A stretch of DNA of 40,012 nt. It comes from CAWDLX01 sp046728155. Lineage in GTDB: Bacteria > Actinomycetota > Actinomycetes > Mycobacteriales > Micromonosporaceae. Below the pieces are notes generated by a model, which had not been told where the DNA came from, did not search any database, and was given only the letters and a program-made list of their open reading frames with translations. Position numbers and translations under genes: made by a program. The stretch lies in contig JBKPDY010000015.1 in assembly GCA_046728155.1 (NCBI GenBank), positions 1 to 40,012 of the forward strand. The letters are read 5' to 3'. This document shows, one piece after another, positions 15,337-24,507 of this stretch. Each line of letters starts with the position of its first letter. Positions within the stretch are counted from its first letter, which is position 1.

Positions 15337-16338
15337 TCACGCGATGCGGACACCGCGACCGAGCCTCCGGCTGGGTGTCCGTAGGCGGTTGGTCGCGATC
15401 GCGATGGCGCCGGCTCCGACGAGGACGTCGAAGCCGAGTCCCCATGGCCAGACCGGACCTGGGTCCGGCCCGGTGACGGGTAACTCGGCGACCTCGATGC
15501 GCCTCGGCACCCGCAAACTGCGTACCTCGTTCGCCAGCAGACTCAACGGGTCGTTCTCGTCGACGTACACGAGATCGCCGTTGCGGCGCGTGACCGGCGC
15601 GACCCGGGGCGCTGCGTCCGCGAGAACGACGAACGGATTGGGCGCCAACAGCCACCAGACATCCTCGGGATGGGTGACCGGGTAGGTGTAGCTGTACCCG
15701 TCGGGCGTCAGGGCCACCACCTCCTCGGAGGTGAGCGGGGTCGCCAACACGTTCGCGATCAGCGTTCCGACGGTCAGCGCTCCGACGGTCAGGTACGAGA
15801 GCAGGGTCGAGGTGAGTGACCGGGCGAGCAGGGCGGAGTACCCGAGAGACATAGCGCAGACGCACCCCATCAGCAGCGCCGCGATGCCGTAGACAGCCGC
15901 GACCCGGCCCGGCCCGACGCCACCCTCCGCCATCGCCCAGAGCGTGAACGGGAGGGTGAGCGCCAACGCGACGAGCCCGACGGCCCAGCCGGCCAGCAGC
16001 TTGCCGAGGGCGATCTCGGCCGGACGAAGTCGCGTCACCTGAAGGGTTGCGAGCGTGCCCCGCTCCCGATCCCCGTTGATGGTCTGCGAAGTCAAGGTCG
16101 GGCTGATGACGAGGACCATGCCCAGGACGAAGAGCATGAGGCTGCCGAAGAGTGGAACCCCTCGCCGCGACTGGTCATCGACGTAGCCGTACGACGCGGA
16201 GAACGAGTTGTCGAGCCCCAGCGTGACGATGGCCAACAGCAACACCCAGGCGCCGAGCAGCCAGCGCCAGCGTCCGGTACGCAGCCGGACCCGGAACTCC
16301 TGCGCCGTGACGAGCCAGACGCCTCTCGGGGTGATCAT
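15337..16338 (-). CDS. ABC-2-type exporter permease
   Basis: The 333-residue protein has about six membrane segments (residues ~25-42, 65-85, 113-135, 143-165, 170-195 and near 300-318) and a large hydrophilic loop between the fifth and sixth. The element INGDRERGTLATLQVTRLRPAEIALGKL is the typical cytoplasmic coupling segment of ABC-2 permeases. Its ATG overlaps the stop of the ATPase gene by 4 bases (ATGA), so the two are translated together and presumably form one exporter. Substrate unknown. Confidence 0.88.
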   Translation of the reverse strand: MITPRGVWLVTAQEFRVRLRTGRWRWLLGAWVLLLAIVTLGLDNSFSASYGYVDDQSRRGVPLFGSLMLFVLGMVLVISPTLTSQTINGDRERGTLATLQVTRLRPAEIALGKLLAGWAVGLVALALTLPFTLWAMAEGGVGPGRVAAVYGIAALLMGCVCAMSLGYSALLARSLTSTLLSYLTVGALTVGTLIANVLATPLTSEEVVALTPDGYSYTYPVTHPEDVWWLLAPNPFVVLADAAPRVAPVTRRNGDLVYVDENDPLSLLANEVRSLRVPRRIEVAELPVTGPDPGPVWPWGLGFDVLVGAGAIAIATNRLRTPSRRLGRGVRIA

Positions 16339-17273
16339 CGCCGCTCCTGCGTCATGGCGAGGTAGACCGACTCGAGGTTGCTGCCGAGAGGCTCGAAGGC
16401 CACCACCCGGACTTCGGCGGCGACCAGCCTGGCGAGGAGATCGGCGGCGTCCTCTTCGGACATCGCGGGAATGTCCACCCCGGACGATGAGATGGCGTCC
16501 GGTGTGATCCCTCGGCCGGCGAGCGCGGCGGTAAGCGGTGCCTCGTCTGTGGCTCGTATGCGGTAGCGGACCCTCGCCTGCGCGGAGAGTTCGGCCATCG
16601 TGTGCTGGCCGACGGTGCGGCCCTCGGCGACCAGGACGATCCGGTCGGCGATTTCCTCGAGTTCGGTGAGGATGTGGCTCGACACGACGACGGCGACACC
16701 GTTGCCTGACAGTCCACGCAGAACATCGCGCAGCTCGACTCGCGATCTCGGATCAAGCCCTGAGGCGGGCTCGTCGAGCAGGAGCACCTTCGGTCGGTGG
16801 ATCAGCGCCCGGGCCAACGCGAGCCGCTGCTTCTGCCCCCGGGAGAGGACGTGCACGGGCTGCGTCAGGTACTCCGACAGGTGCATGAGCGCCAGCAGCT
16901 CGATCACCCGCGCGGCCGTGTCCGTCCGGCCCAGGCCGTACGCCGAGCCGAAGAAGCCGAGATACTCGCGCACGATCAGCTGGTCGTAGACGCCGAAGGT
17001 GTCCGGCATCCAGCCCATCTGCGCCCGCACGCGGTACGGGTCGGCGACCGGGTCCACGCCGGCGACCTGGACCTGCCCGCGGTCCGGCCGCAGCAGCGAG
17101 GCCAGGATCAGCAGCATTGTGGTCTTGCCCGCGCCGTTCGGGCCGATGAGCGCGGTGACCTGCCCGTACGGCGCCGATAGCGACACTCCCGATAGCGCCG
17201 GCACGCGCCCGAACGAACGCCAGACGTCGTGGACCGCGACGCCGAGCGATCCGCTCGCCTCAACGCTCACCAC
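16335..17273 (-). CDS. ABC transporter ATP-binding protein
   Basis: The 312-residue ATPase has Walker A GPNGAGKT (residues 44-51), signature LSRGQ (143-147), Walker B VLLLDEP (163-169) and the switch His200 (SSH). The C-terminal ~80 residues are the extra domain common in CcmA/NatA-type ATPases of ABC-2 exporters. The first of two adjacent GTG codons was taken as start because GGAGG lies 7 bases before it. Overlaps the permease gene downstream. A drug, lipid or peptide exporter is possible; nothing nearby names the cargo. Confidence 0.92.
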   Translation of the reverse strand: MVSVEASGSLGVAVHDVWRSFGRVPALSGVSLSAPYGQVTALIGPNGAGKTTMLLILASLLRPDRGQVQVAGVDPVADPYRVRAQMGWMPDTFGVYDQLIVREYLGFFGSAYGLGRTDTAARVIELLALMHLSEYLTQPVHVLSRGQKQRLALARALIHRPKVLLLDEPASGLDPRSRVELRDVLRGLSGNGVAVVVSSHILTELEEIADRIVLVAEGRTVGQHTMAELSAQARVRYRIRATDEAPLTAALAGRGITPDAISSSGVDIPAMSEEDAADLLARLVAAEVRVVAFEPLGSNLESVYLAMTQERR

Positions 17274-17425
17274 CCGGTGTCCTCCCTCGAGCCAGGTCGC
17301 GCCAGGATACTGGCAATCGCGGTCCGGTGCTGTCCCGGTTCGACGGACGAGGTGAGACAACGGTTCCACGCCGGCGCCGAAGCGGAGGGTGTGAGTGTCC
17401 ACAGTCGACCGATGTCGACGTGGTC

Positions 17426-18259
17426 TCAGAGCAGGACGGTGGCGAAGGTCCCGGCCCGGCTGAATCCGCACCGGGCGTACACCCGCCGGGCCGGGGAGTT
17501 GTAGTCGTTGACGTAGAGGCTCACACTCGGCGCGACCCGACGAAGGGCGTCCCGCACGACGGCCGCCATGGCGCTCGTCCCGACACCGTGACCGCGCCAC
17601 TCGGGCGCCACCCAGACACCCTGGACCTGGGCTGTATGCCGGGTGACCACGGCGAGTTCCGCTTTGAACACGACCCGGCCGGCGACGAACTTCGCATAGG
17701 CCCGACGGGCGCGGATCAGATCGCGCACCCGGTCGCGGTAGTCACGCCCGCCACCTCCGGTCAGCGGAGAGATGCCCACTTCTTCGGTGTACATCGACAC
17801 CGCGGCCGGGAAGAGAGCGTCTATCTCGTGTGGACGGACGAGTCGCACGGTCGGGTCGGGCGGCACGGCGGGCATCGTCGAGGTCACCAGCAACGGCTGG
17901 CACGGGCGGACGTCGCGGGCGGGTCCCCAGAAGCCGTCGAGGTGGCGCCACATGGTCAGCACTGCGTCGGCCTCGCCCACGAGCGACGAGCAGGTCCGCG
18001 GATGGGCCACGGCCGTCTCGGCGAACGCTGTCGCGGCGGCCTGGCTCGCCCGTACCGGAATGAGGTTCGCCCCTGACCAGCAAACCGAGTCGATGCGGCT
18101 GTGGTCGCCGTAGCCGAAGATCCGCGCGTCAGGTGCCCATGCGAGCCCGGCCTGCACCCGCTCGGCGACCTGGGCCGCAGCGATGGGGGCGGCATCGAGC
18201 ACGCGGTCCACCGCGGCCCGGTCAGCATCGCTGAGCTGACGCGCCGGCACCGTCAACAT
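17426..18259 (-). CDS. GNAT N-acetyltransferase with DUF4081 N-terminus (Rv2867c-type)
   Basis: The 277-residue protein is the actinobacterial two-part GNAT found near ispG in many genomes. The N-terminal half (~1-135) is a degenerate GNAT-like DUF4081 domain. The C-terminal half contains the acetyl-CoA motif VQGVWVAPEWRGHGVGTSAM, with the R-x-x-G-x-G/A loop. It would transfer an acyl group from CoA to an amine; the substrate is unknown. In M. tuberculosis the orthologue directly follows ispG, whereas here a PadR gene and a DUF4352 gene separate them. Confidence 0.88.
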   Translation of the reverse strand: MLTVPARQLSDADRAAVDRVLDAAPIAAAQVAERVQAGLAWAPDARIFGYGDHSRIDSVCWSGANLIPVRASQAAATAFAETAVAHPRTCSSLVGEADAVLTMWRHLDGFWGPARDVRPCQPLLVTSTMPAVPPDPTVRLVRPHEIDALFPAAVSMYTEEVGISPLTGGGGRDYRDRVRDLIRARRAYAKFVAGRVVFKAELAVVTRHTAQVQGVWVAPEWRGHGVGTSAMAAVVRDALRRVAPSVSLYVNDYNSPARRVYARCGFSRAGTFATVLL

Positions 18260-18393
18260 GCCCTCAGCCTGCCACGGAGATCAGGCGCCGGCACCCCCTG
18301 TCACCCCAATGAAGACGGTCCGCGTTCTGGCGCAGCGCCGGTCCGCGCGAGTGTCACGACGGCGGTCAGGAGGAGTTGCGGCCGACTGTTCCG

Positions 18394-18403
18394 CGATATA
18401 TCG
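18394..18403. promoter_or_regulatory. palindrome in the padR-type promoter region
   Basis: CGATATATCG is a perfect 10-base palindrome about 33 bases upstream of the PadR start codon, followed by TATCGTCAACGTATCAACG with repeated TATC/ATC-AACG elements. It is AT-rich against the local background. PadR regulators often bind such elements in their own promoters, so this is a candidate autoregulatory operator overlapping a -10-like region. Confidence 0.45.
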
Positions 18404-18435
18404 TCAACGTATCAACGACATGACCGGGAGGGATC

Positions 18436-18990
18436 ATGAGAGGTTTCCACGGGCCACATGAGGCCCGAATGCGAGGTCCGTGGCGGATGCCATTTCCACC
18501 GCCATGGGTTGGCCCGGGCCCGTTCGGTCCGGGGCACGGACATGGCCGCGGTCGTGGTGGCCGGCGGGCCAATGTGCGGGCGGCTCTGCTCGCACTGCTG
18601 CTGGAGCGCCCGATGCACGGGTACGAGATGATCTCGGAACTCGACAGCCGTACCGGCGGCGTCTGGCGGCCCAGCCCGGGCTCCGTTTACCCCACGCTGC
18701 AGATGCTGGAGGACGAGGGCCTGATCGTGAGTGAGGAGAGCGAGGGCCGCAAGCGGTTCAGCCTCACCGAGACTGGCCGGACCGAGGCACAAGCCGCCAC
18801 TGAGCCGCCGCCCTGGGCCGAGTTCACCGACGACGCGTTCGCCAGCTGGCACGACCTCAAGGACGCGACGGTCGGCGCGATGAATGCCCTGCGCCAGGTG
18901 ATGATGTCGGGAACGGACGACCAGCGCCAGCGGGCCGTCGAGGTGATCGCGGAGGCCAAGCGTAAGCTCTACGCGATTCTCGCCGAGTAG
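18436..18990 (+). CDS. PadR-family transcriptional regulator
   Basis: The 184-residue protein opens with a Gly/Pro/His/Arg-rich segment of ~43 residues (GPGPFGPGHGHGRGRGGRR). A PadR winged helix follows (~44-120: LLALLLERPMHGYEMISEL, then PSPGSVYPTLQMLEDEGLI, then a wing with GRKRFSLTETG). A C-terminal helix (~125-184) serves for dimerisation. The start has GGGAGG just upstream of ATG. PadR proteins usually control an adjacent transporter or membrane gene; the nearest exporter is the ABC pair at 15337-17273. Confidence 0.93.
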   Translation: MRGFHGPHEARMRGPWRMPFPPPWVGPGPFGPGHGHGRGRGGRRANVRAALLALLLERPMHGYEMISELDSRTGGVWRPSPGSVYPTLQMLEDEGLIVSEESEGRKRFSLTETGRTEAQAATEPPPWAEFTDDAFASWHDLKDATVGAMNALRQVMMSGTDDQRQRAVEVIAEAKRKLYAILAE

Positions 18991-19005
18991 TGGAGTACCT
19001 ACCCG

Positions 19006-19046
19006 CCCGGCTGGTCTCCGCGTTGCATCGCGTGGAGACCGCCGGG
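19006..19046. terminator. bidirectional hairpin terminator between convergent genes
   Basis: A long GC-rich stem pairs CCCGGC and GGTCTCC with GGAGACC and GCCGGG, with one bulged T, around a 14-base loop. It starts 15 bases after the PadR stop and lies before the 3' end of the DUF4352 gene on the other strand. Confidence 0.65.
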
Positions 19047-19118
19047 CGCGGGAGCAATGGAAGTCTGTGGTTCCTAGGGCAACCAGAAACGTCCATCGCT
19101 GGCCAGCCATAGGCGGGC

Positions 19119-19826
19119 TCAGCCCAGGGTGATCGTGGCTCCGTTGGAGAAGGCCGAGTCGTGCAGCTCGAGCTTGGCGATCCTGGCGTTTCGGGCGATG
19201 TCGAAGACCATCGTCGCGGTGAAACTGTTGCCGGGGTTGAGGTTCGTCCACACCGTCGCGCCACCGGCGTTGACGATGAGCCCGGCGGCGGAGTCTGGGG
19301 TGTAGAAATCCCCATTGGCCCCGATCGCCTTCTGGAAGCCGTCGGCGAATCCGCGGCCTTCCCGGCCGATGTTGGCGACGGTCAGGGTGACGAGGCAGTA
19401 CTGGCCCTGAGCGCTTCGGCTGAATATGCCCGCCGAGACGGTCTGCCGGCCGCAACTGAGCCTGGTTATCGTGAACTCGAACATCCCGTCCCGCACCGGT
19501 GCATTCAGCCCCGGTTGCTTCGGCGCCGGGGCGCGACCGGCCGTGGACGGGCCGGACGCGACCGCTCCCGTGTTCTGCCGCAGCAGGCCCTGCGCCACGA
19601 CGAAAGCTGTACCACCGATGGCGCAGAACGCAGCGATGAGTCCGACCGTCGTCAGCATGATGCGGCCGGCCGAGCGGCGGCGGGGCACCTCGACGACCAC
19701 GATCTGCGGTTGCTGGTACGCCTCGGGGTCGCCGCGTCCCCAGGTCGGGGCGGTGGGCGCCGGGGCGCGTCCGACAAACGTTGTCGGTGCCTGTGACTCC
19801 TCGGTATCGCCGGCCACGAATGTCAA
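19119..19826 (-). CDS. membrane-anchored DUF4352-domain protein
   Basis: The 235-residue protein has a short cytoplasmic N-terminus rich in Pro/Thr, a basic patch (PRRRS), one membrane segment at ~55-78 (MLTTVGLIAAFCAIGGTAFVVA), a Pro/Ala linker, and an extracellular beta-rich domain (~110-235). That domain has the DUF4352 pattern VRDGMFEFTITRLSCG and CLVTLTVANIG. The TTG start lies only 2 bases after the ispG stop, implying co-transcription. GTG at 19817 is an alternative start. Members are exported or surface proteins of mostly unknown role. Confidence 0.75.
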   Translation of the reverse strand: MTFVAGDTEESQAPTTFVGRAPAPTAPTWGRGDPEAYQQPQIVVVEVPRRRSAGRIMLTTVGLIAAFCAIGGTAFVVAQGLLRQNTGAVASGPSTAGRAPAPKQPGLNAPVRDGMFEFTITRLSCGRQTVSAGIFSRSAQGQYCLVTLTVANIGREGRGFADGFQKAIGANGDFYTPDSAAGLIVNAGGATVWTNLNPGNSFTATMVFDIARNARIAKLELHDSAFSNGATITLG

Positions 19827-19828
19827 CG

Positions 19829-20986
19829 CTAGTGGACGGTGACGACCGGTCCGGTGGTCTCGGCGAGATCTATTCCCATCTCGTCAGCCATCCGCATCGC
19901 TTCTTCGACGAGTACCTCGACGATCTGTGACTCCGGCACGGTCTTGATGACCTCGCCCCGGACGAAGATCTGGCCCTTTCCGTTGCCGGAGGCGACGCCC
20001 AGGTCCGCCTCCCTCGCCTCGCCCGGCCCGTTGACGACGCACCCCATGACGGCGACCCGCAGCGGCGCCGGGAAGCCGTCGAGGGCGGCATGAACCTGAT
20101 CGGCGAGCGTGTATACGTCGACCTGCGCCCGGCCGCAGGACGGACACGAGACGATCTCCAGACCCCTTTCGCGCAGGCCGAGCGACTCCAGGATCTGGTT
20201 GCCGACTTTGACCTCCTCGACCGGCGGAGCCGAGAGCGAGACCCGGATGGTGTCGCCGATGCCATCGGCCAGCAACGCCCCGAACGCGACTGACGACTTG
20301 ATAGTGCCCTGAAACGCCGGGCCGGCCTCGGTCACACCGAGGTGCAGCGGGTACTCGCACTGCTCGGCGAGCTGCCGGTACGCGCGGATCATGACAACCG
20401 GGTCGTTGTGCTTGACCGAGATCTTGATGTCGCGGAAGCCGTGTTCCTCGAAGAGCGAGCACTCCCACAGCGCCGACTCGACCAGCGCCTCGGCGGTCGC
20501 CTTCCCGTACTTCTGCAGCAGCCGCGGGTCGAGCGAGCCCGCGTTCACCCCGATGCGGATCGGTACCTTCGCGTCCATCGCGGCCCGGGCGATCTCGCCT
20601 ACCTTGTCGTCGAACTTCTTGATGTTGCCCGGGTTGACGCGTACCGCCGCGCAGCCGGCGTCGATCGCGGCGAAGACGTACCTCGGTTGAAAGTGGATGT
20701 CGGCGATCACCGGGATCTGTGACTTGCGCGCGATCGCAGGCAGCGCTTCGACGTCGTCCTGGGACGGGACGGCGACCCGTACGATCTGGCAGCCAGCGGC
20801 GGTCAGCTCGGCGATCTGCTGCAAGGTGGCGTTGACGTCCGCCGTGAGTGTCGTCGTCATCGACTGCACGGAGACCGGCGCGCCGCCGCCCACCGGCACC
20901 GAACCGACCATGATCTGACGGCTGTCCCGCCGGGGTCCGAGCGCCGGCGCCGGTGCACTGGGAATGCCGAGATTGATGGCGGCCAT
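19829..20986 (-). CDS. ispG: 4-hydroxy-3-methylbut-2-enyl diphosphate synthase
   Basis: The 385-residue protein is the penultimate enzyme of the MEP isoprenoid pathway. It converts MEcPP to HMBPP using a [4Fe-4S] cluster. The cluster cysteines are visible in SCPSCGR and GCVVNGPGE. The N-terminal TIM-barrel signature SVQSMTTTLTADVNATLQQI is intact. It follows rseP by 10 bases and dxr lies two genes upstream, so two MEP-pathway steps share this transcription unit. Confidence 0.97.
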   Translation of the reverse strand: MAAINLGIPSAPAPALGPRRDSRQIMVGSVPVGGGAPVSVQSMTTTLTADVNATLQQIAELTAAGCQIVRVAVPSQDDVEALPAIARKSQIPVIADIHFQPRYVFAAIDAGCAAVRVNPGNIKKFDDKVGEIARAAMDAKVPIRIGVNAGSLDPRLLQKYGKATAEALVESALWECSLFEEHGFRDIKISVKHNDPVVMIRAYRQLAEQCEYPLHLGVTEAGPAFQGTIKSSVAFGALLADGIGDTIRVSLSAPPVEEVKVGNQILESLGLRERGLEIVSCPSCGRAQVDVYTLADQVHAALDGFPAPLRVAVMGCVVNGPGEAREADLGVASGNGKGQIFVRGEVIKTVPESQIVEVLVEEAMRMADEMGIDLAETTGPVVTVH

Positions 20987-20996
20987 GGATAGACCC

Positions 20997-22268
20997 CTAG
21001 AAGATCTTGATGGGATTGATGATGTCGGCGGCGACCGTGAGCAGCGTGAAACCGCCGAAGATGAGGATGACTACATAGGTGACGGGCATCAGTTTCATGT
21101 AGTCGACCGGTCCCGGATCGGGCCGGCCGAACTTGGCGTAGAACCACGACCGGATCCGCTCGAACCAGGCGACCGCGACGTGTCCGCCGTCCAGGGGAAG
21201 TAGCGGTAGCAGGTTGAACAGCCCGACGAAGAAGTTGAGGCTGGCCAGCACGAGCAGGAACGTCGGGAACTCGCCCTGCTGGAACAGCTCGCCGCCGATC
21301 CGGGACGCGCCGACGACGCTCACCGGTGTCTGTGGGTCGCGTTCGGAGCCGTTGAGCGCCGCCCAGAGTTTGGGCACCTTCTCGGGGAACTGCTTGATCG
21401 CCCCGATGGTCCCGGCGAAGAGACTCGCGGTCTGATGGCCCGCGCGGCCGACGGCGGCGACCGGCCCGGCGACCGATGTCGGTACGACTGGTGTGATCCC
21501 GAGCACACCGACCTGCTCGAGGTCGGCCGGAGTGACGTCCTCGGCGGTCTTCGCAGGGTCATCGAGCACGCTCTGCTTGATCCGCTGGGCGATCGGCAAG
21601 GTCAACTGATGTGTCACCGACTGCCCGTCCCGGACGTACGTCAGCGAGATCTGCTTGCCGCCCATCGACCGGATCTTGGCGCTCAATGCGTCCCAGCCGG
21701 CGACCCGCTGGCCGTTGATAGCGGTGATCGTGTCACCGCTGTGCAGACCCATCGTCGCCGCCGCGCTGGCCGGGTCCGTCCCCTGCACACAGTCCTTCGT
21801 CTGCCTCGTTTCCGGGTCGAACTCCCACTTCGCGGCCACGCATGGCGAGACCTTGTCGATCGTCACCGGCGAACTCTGCAGGCGGGATTCGTCGGGGAGC
21901 GCGATGAACGCGAAGACCGCCCACAGGATCACGATGCCGAGAATGAAATGGGTAGCCGAGCCGGCGATCATGACGATGGTGCGTTTCCAGACCGGGAACC
22001 GCCACATTGCCCGTGGTTCGTCCTCGGGGGCGATATCGTCGTCCTGGGCCGTCATCCCGACGATCTTGACGAAGCCACCGGCCGGGATGGCCTTGATCCC
22101 GTACTCGGTATCCCCCCGGCGGAACGACCAGAGCGTCGGTCCGAACCCGACGAAGTATCGTGTGACCTTCATTCCGAACGACTTCGCCGCGATCAGGTGC
22201 CCAGCCTCGTGCAGGCAGACGGAGAACAGGATGCCGACCGCGAACACCACGACTCCGATGGTCTGCAT
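20997..22268 (-). CDS. rseP: site-2 intramembrane zinc metalloprotease (RseP/Rip1 type)
   Basis: The 423-residue protein begins with a membrane helix carrying the zinc motif HEAGH (His20, Glu21, His24). It has a second membrane segment (~99-125), a PDZ domain (~170-260: PASAAATMGLHSGDTITAINGQRV), and a C-terminal membrane region with the LDGGH motif that provides the third zinc ligand. Such proteases cleave membrane-embedded anti-sigma factors after a first cut by a site-1 protease. The position between dxr and ispG is conserved in actinobacteria (rip1 in M. tuberculosis). Confidence 0.95.
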   Translation of the reverse strand: MQTIGVVVFAVGILFSVCLHEAGHLIAAKSFGMKVTRYFVGFGPTLWSFRRGDTEYGIKAIPAGGFVKIVGMTAQDDDIAPEDEPRAMWRFPVWKRTIVMIAGSATHFILGIVILWAVFAFIALPDESRLQSSPVTIDKVSPCVAAKWEFDPETRQTKDCVQGTDPASAAATMGLHSGDTITAINGQRVAGWDALSAKIRSMGGKQISLTYVRDGQSVTHQLTLPIAQRIKQSVLDDPAKTAEDVTPADLEQVGVLGITPVVPTSVAGPVAAVGRAGHQTASLFAGTIGAIKQFPEKVPKLWAALNGSERDPQTPVSVVGASRIGGELFQQGEFPTFLLVLASLNFFVGLFNLLPLLPLDGGHVAVAWFERIRSWFYAKFGRPDPGPVDYMKLMPVTYVVILIFGGFTLLTVAADIINPIKIF

Positions 22269-22275
22269 TCGTCTC

Positions 22276-23484
22276 CTAGCCCCCGGTAACGGATGCCGCG
22301 ATCAGCTCACGGGCCCGGCCCTTGGCCCACGCCTGCGCGGCAAGTACGTCGTCGACGGTACCCGGTCCCGGTAAATCGGGAGCCTCCTCCACCACGCGGG
22401 CGACGGTGTCGACGATGGAGACGAACGCCACCCGGCCAGCTACGAACGCTTCGACGCACTCCTCGTTGGCCGCGTTGTAGATCGCCGGCAGACAACCGCC
22501 GACCCGGCCCGCGGCCTTGGCCAGCCGTACGGCCGGAAAGGTTTCCTCGTCCAATGGCTCGAAACCCCAGGTCGTGGCGCGGCTCCAGTCGACCGGACGG
22601 GCTGCCAGCGGGACCCGGTCCGGCCAGCCCAGCCCGAGCGCGATCGGCAGATGCATGTCGGGCGGACTGCATTGGGCGATCGTCGAACCGTCCGCGAACT
22701 CCACCATCGAATGGATCACCGATTGCGGATGCACGACCACATCGATGTCGTCGTAGCCGACCCCGAACAGCTCATGCGCCTCGATCACCTCAAGCGCCTT
22801 GTTGACCATCGTGGCGGAGTTGATCGTAACGACAGGCCCCATCGTCCAGGTCGGATGCGCGAGCGCCTGTTTGGGAGTCACCGCGAATAGCTCCGCACGG
22901 GTACGGCCACGGAACGGGCCACCGCTCGCGGTGAGTAGCAGCCGGCGTACCTCGTCCGCCCGCCCCGCGCGCAGACACTGGGCCAGGGCAGAGTGCTCGG
23001 AGTCGACCGGCACGATCTGGTCGGGCCGACACAGTGCTTTTCGGACCAGCGGACCACCGGCGATGAGGGACTCCTTATTCGCGAGGGCGAGCGTGCGCCC
23101 CGCGTCGAGGGCGGCCAGGGTCGGAGCCAGCCCGAGCGCGCCGACCATAGCGTTGAGAATCACTTCACACGGCCAGCGGGCCAGCTCCGTCATAGCGTCC
23201 GGTCCGGCGAGGATCTTCGGAACCCTGAACCCGCCGGAGGCGTACCCACGACGGGACGCCTCCGCATAGAAGGCCAGCTGGAGATCCTGGGCGGCGGACG
23301 CCTTCGCCACCCCGACGACATCGACATCGAGCGCCAGGGCCTGCTCGGCCAGGAGTGCCACGTTGGCCCCGCCTCCGCCGATCCCGACCACCCGGAACCG
23401 TTCGGGGTTGGCCCGTACGATGTCCACCGCCTGCGTGCCGACCGACCCGGTCGAGCCGAGCAGGACGAGAGAGCGGGGAGTCAC
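22276..23484 (-). CDS. dxr: 1-deoxy-D-xylulose 5-phosphate reductoisomerase
   Basis: The 402-residue protein catalyses the second step of the MEP pathway (DXP to MEP, with NADPH). The Rossmann motif LLGSTGSVGTQA is at the N-terminus, and the catalytic-domain elements LANKESLIAGG, PVDSEHSA, SGGPF and the metal-binding NSATMVNKALEVIEAH are present. The GTG start (VTPRSLVLLG) fits the family's N-terminus; further-upstream in-frame codons give an unrelated extension. The stop lies 7 bases from the rseP start. Confidence 0.96.
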   Translation of the reverse strand: MTPRSLVLLGSTGSVGTQAVDIVRANPERFRVVGIGGGGANVALLAEQALALDVDVVGVAKASAAQDLQLAFYAEASRRGYASGGFRVPKILAGPDAMTELARWPCEVILNAMVGALGLAPTLAALDAGRTLALANKESLIAGGPLVRKALCRPDQIVPVDSEHSALAQCLRAGRADEVRRLLLTASGGPFRGRTRAELFAVTPKQALAHPTWTMGPVVTINSATMVNKALEVIEAHELFGVGYDDIDVVVHPQSVIHSMVEFADGSTIAQCSPPDMHLPIALGLGWPDRVPLAARPVDWSRATTWGFEPLDEETFPAVRLAKAAGRVGGCLPAIYNAANEECVEAFVAGRVAFVSIVDTVARVVEEAPDLPGPGTVDDVLAAQAWAKGRARELIAASVTGG

Positions 23485-23536
23485 GCGTCTATTCTTCCGC
23501 GGTCGCCAACAGTGGCGAATCCAGCCCCTTGTACGG

Positions 23537-23568
23537 GGTGAGCTATCCATGATCCAATCCCGCTCACC
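23537..23568. repeat. inverted repeat between the DMT-like gene and dxr
   Basis: GGTGAGC and GCTCACC form perfect 7-base arms separated by 18 bases, between the stop of the DMT-like gene and the start of dxr. It may be a terminator for the former or a regulatory element of the latter; position alone does not decide. Confidence 0.3.
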
Positions 23569-23588
23569 GTGCAGCGCGCGGACACCCT

Positions 23589-24431
23589 TCAAACGGCTTC
23601 GGCGAGGTGCTCGGGTTGGCCGAAGCGCGACAGAACGAGCGCTCCCGCGACGGCCAGCAGGAATCCGACTGCGGCGATAAGGGCCGTCCCCGGGCGGGCC
23701 CGGTCGCCAAGCAGCGCGATTCCGATCAGGGCCGGTACCAGCGTCTCACCGACGACCAGCGCGGCGGTGGCGGCCGTCACCGAGTCGCCCTGCAGCGCGG
23801 TCGCGTACAGCAGGAAGCCCAGAATGCCGCCGATGATCACAAGGTAGGTGGCGACGTCGGTGAGCAGTCGAGACGGACTCAGGCTCTCCACGCTACGGAT
23901 GGACAGCGCGACGACACCCCAGGCGAGTCCGGCGCCGGCGCCAAGCCAGGCCGGCCGCCCAGGCTCGGGCAGCCAGCGCGACGCCACGGCCAGCACGACG
24001 AGGCAGGCCACCGTGATCACCAGGCCGACATACAGGGCGTGCGGCGCTGGCCGGGCACCCTGTTCGCCGGCACTGATCCCGAGCATGGCGAGTCCGGCAG
24101 AGATTGCGGCGACCGCGCCCCACTCGCGTGGACCGAGGTGCTCGCGCAGAATCAGGGCGGCCGCGGCTGCGGTCACCGCGAGGCTCGACGAGACGGCGGT
24201 CTGCACCACGAACAGCGGCAGGCTCCGCAAGGCCAGCAGCTGGAGCGCGAAGCCGACACAATCCAGCGCCACACCGGCCCGGGACCAAGCCGATCGGGCC
24301 AGCCGGACGAGCAACCGCGGGTCGACACCCCTGGCTCGGCCGACGCTGCGCGCGCCACGGGCCTGCAGCACGGATGCCAGGCCGTAGCAGACGGCGCAGC
24401 CGGCCGCCGCGCTCGCGCTGACCACGTACAC
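23589..24431 (-). CDS. DMT/EamA-like multi-pass membrane protein
   Basis: The 280-residue protein has about nine or ten hydrophobic segments in two halves. It begins VVSASAAAGCAVCYGLASVLQARGAR, a start typical of NIPA/EamA-type drug/metabolite-superfamily proteins in actinobacteria. The internal segments LALRSLPLFVVQTAVSSSLAVTAAAAALILREHLGPREWGAV resemble the EamA repeat end. GTG is the chosen start, with no strong ribosome-binding site. Substrate is unknown. It precedes dxr on the same strand, but an inverted repeat lies between them. Confidence 0.75.
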   Translation of the reverse strand: MYVVSASAAAGCAVCYGLASVLQARGARSVGRARGVDPRLLVRLARSAWSRAGVALDCVGFALQLLALRSLPLFVVQTAVSSSLAVTAAAAALILREHLGPREWGAVAAISAGLAMLGISAGEQGARPAPHALYVGLVITVACLVVLAVASRWLPEPGRPAWLGAGAGLAWGVVALSIRSVESLSPSRLLTDVATYLVIIGGILGFLLYATALQGDSVTAATAALVVGETLVPALIGIALLGDRARPGTALIAAVGFLLAVAGALVLSRFGQPEHLAEAV

Positions 24432-24507
24432 GCCGTCGATGCTGCGCCACCTCTTCGCCCGTACGGGCCGATCCAGCCAACCGGCCAGTCCACCGTGGAG
24501 CGCAAAC

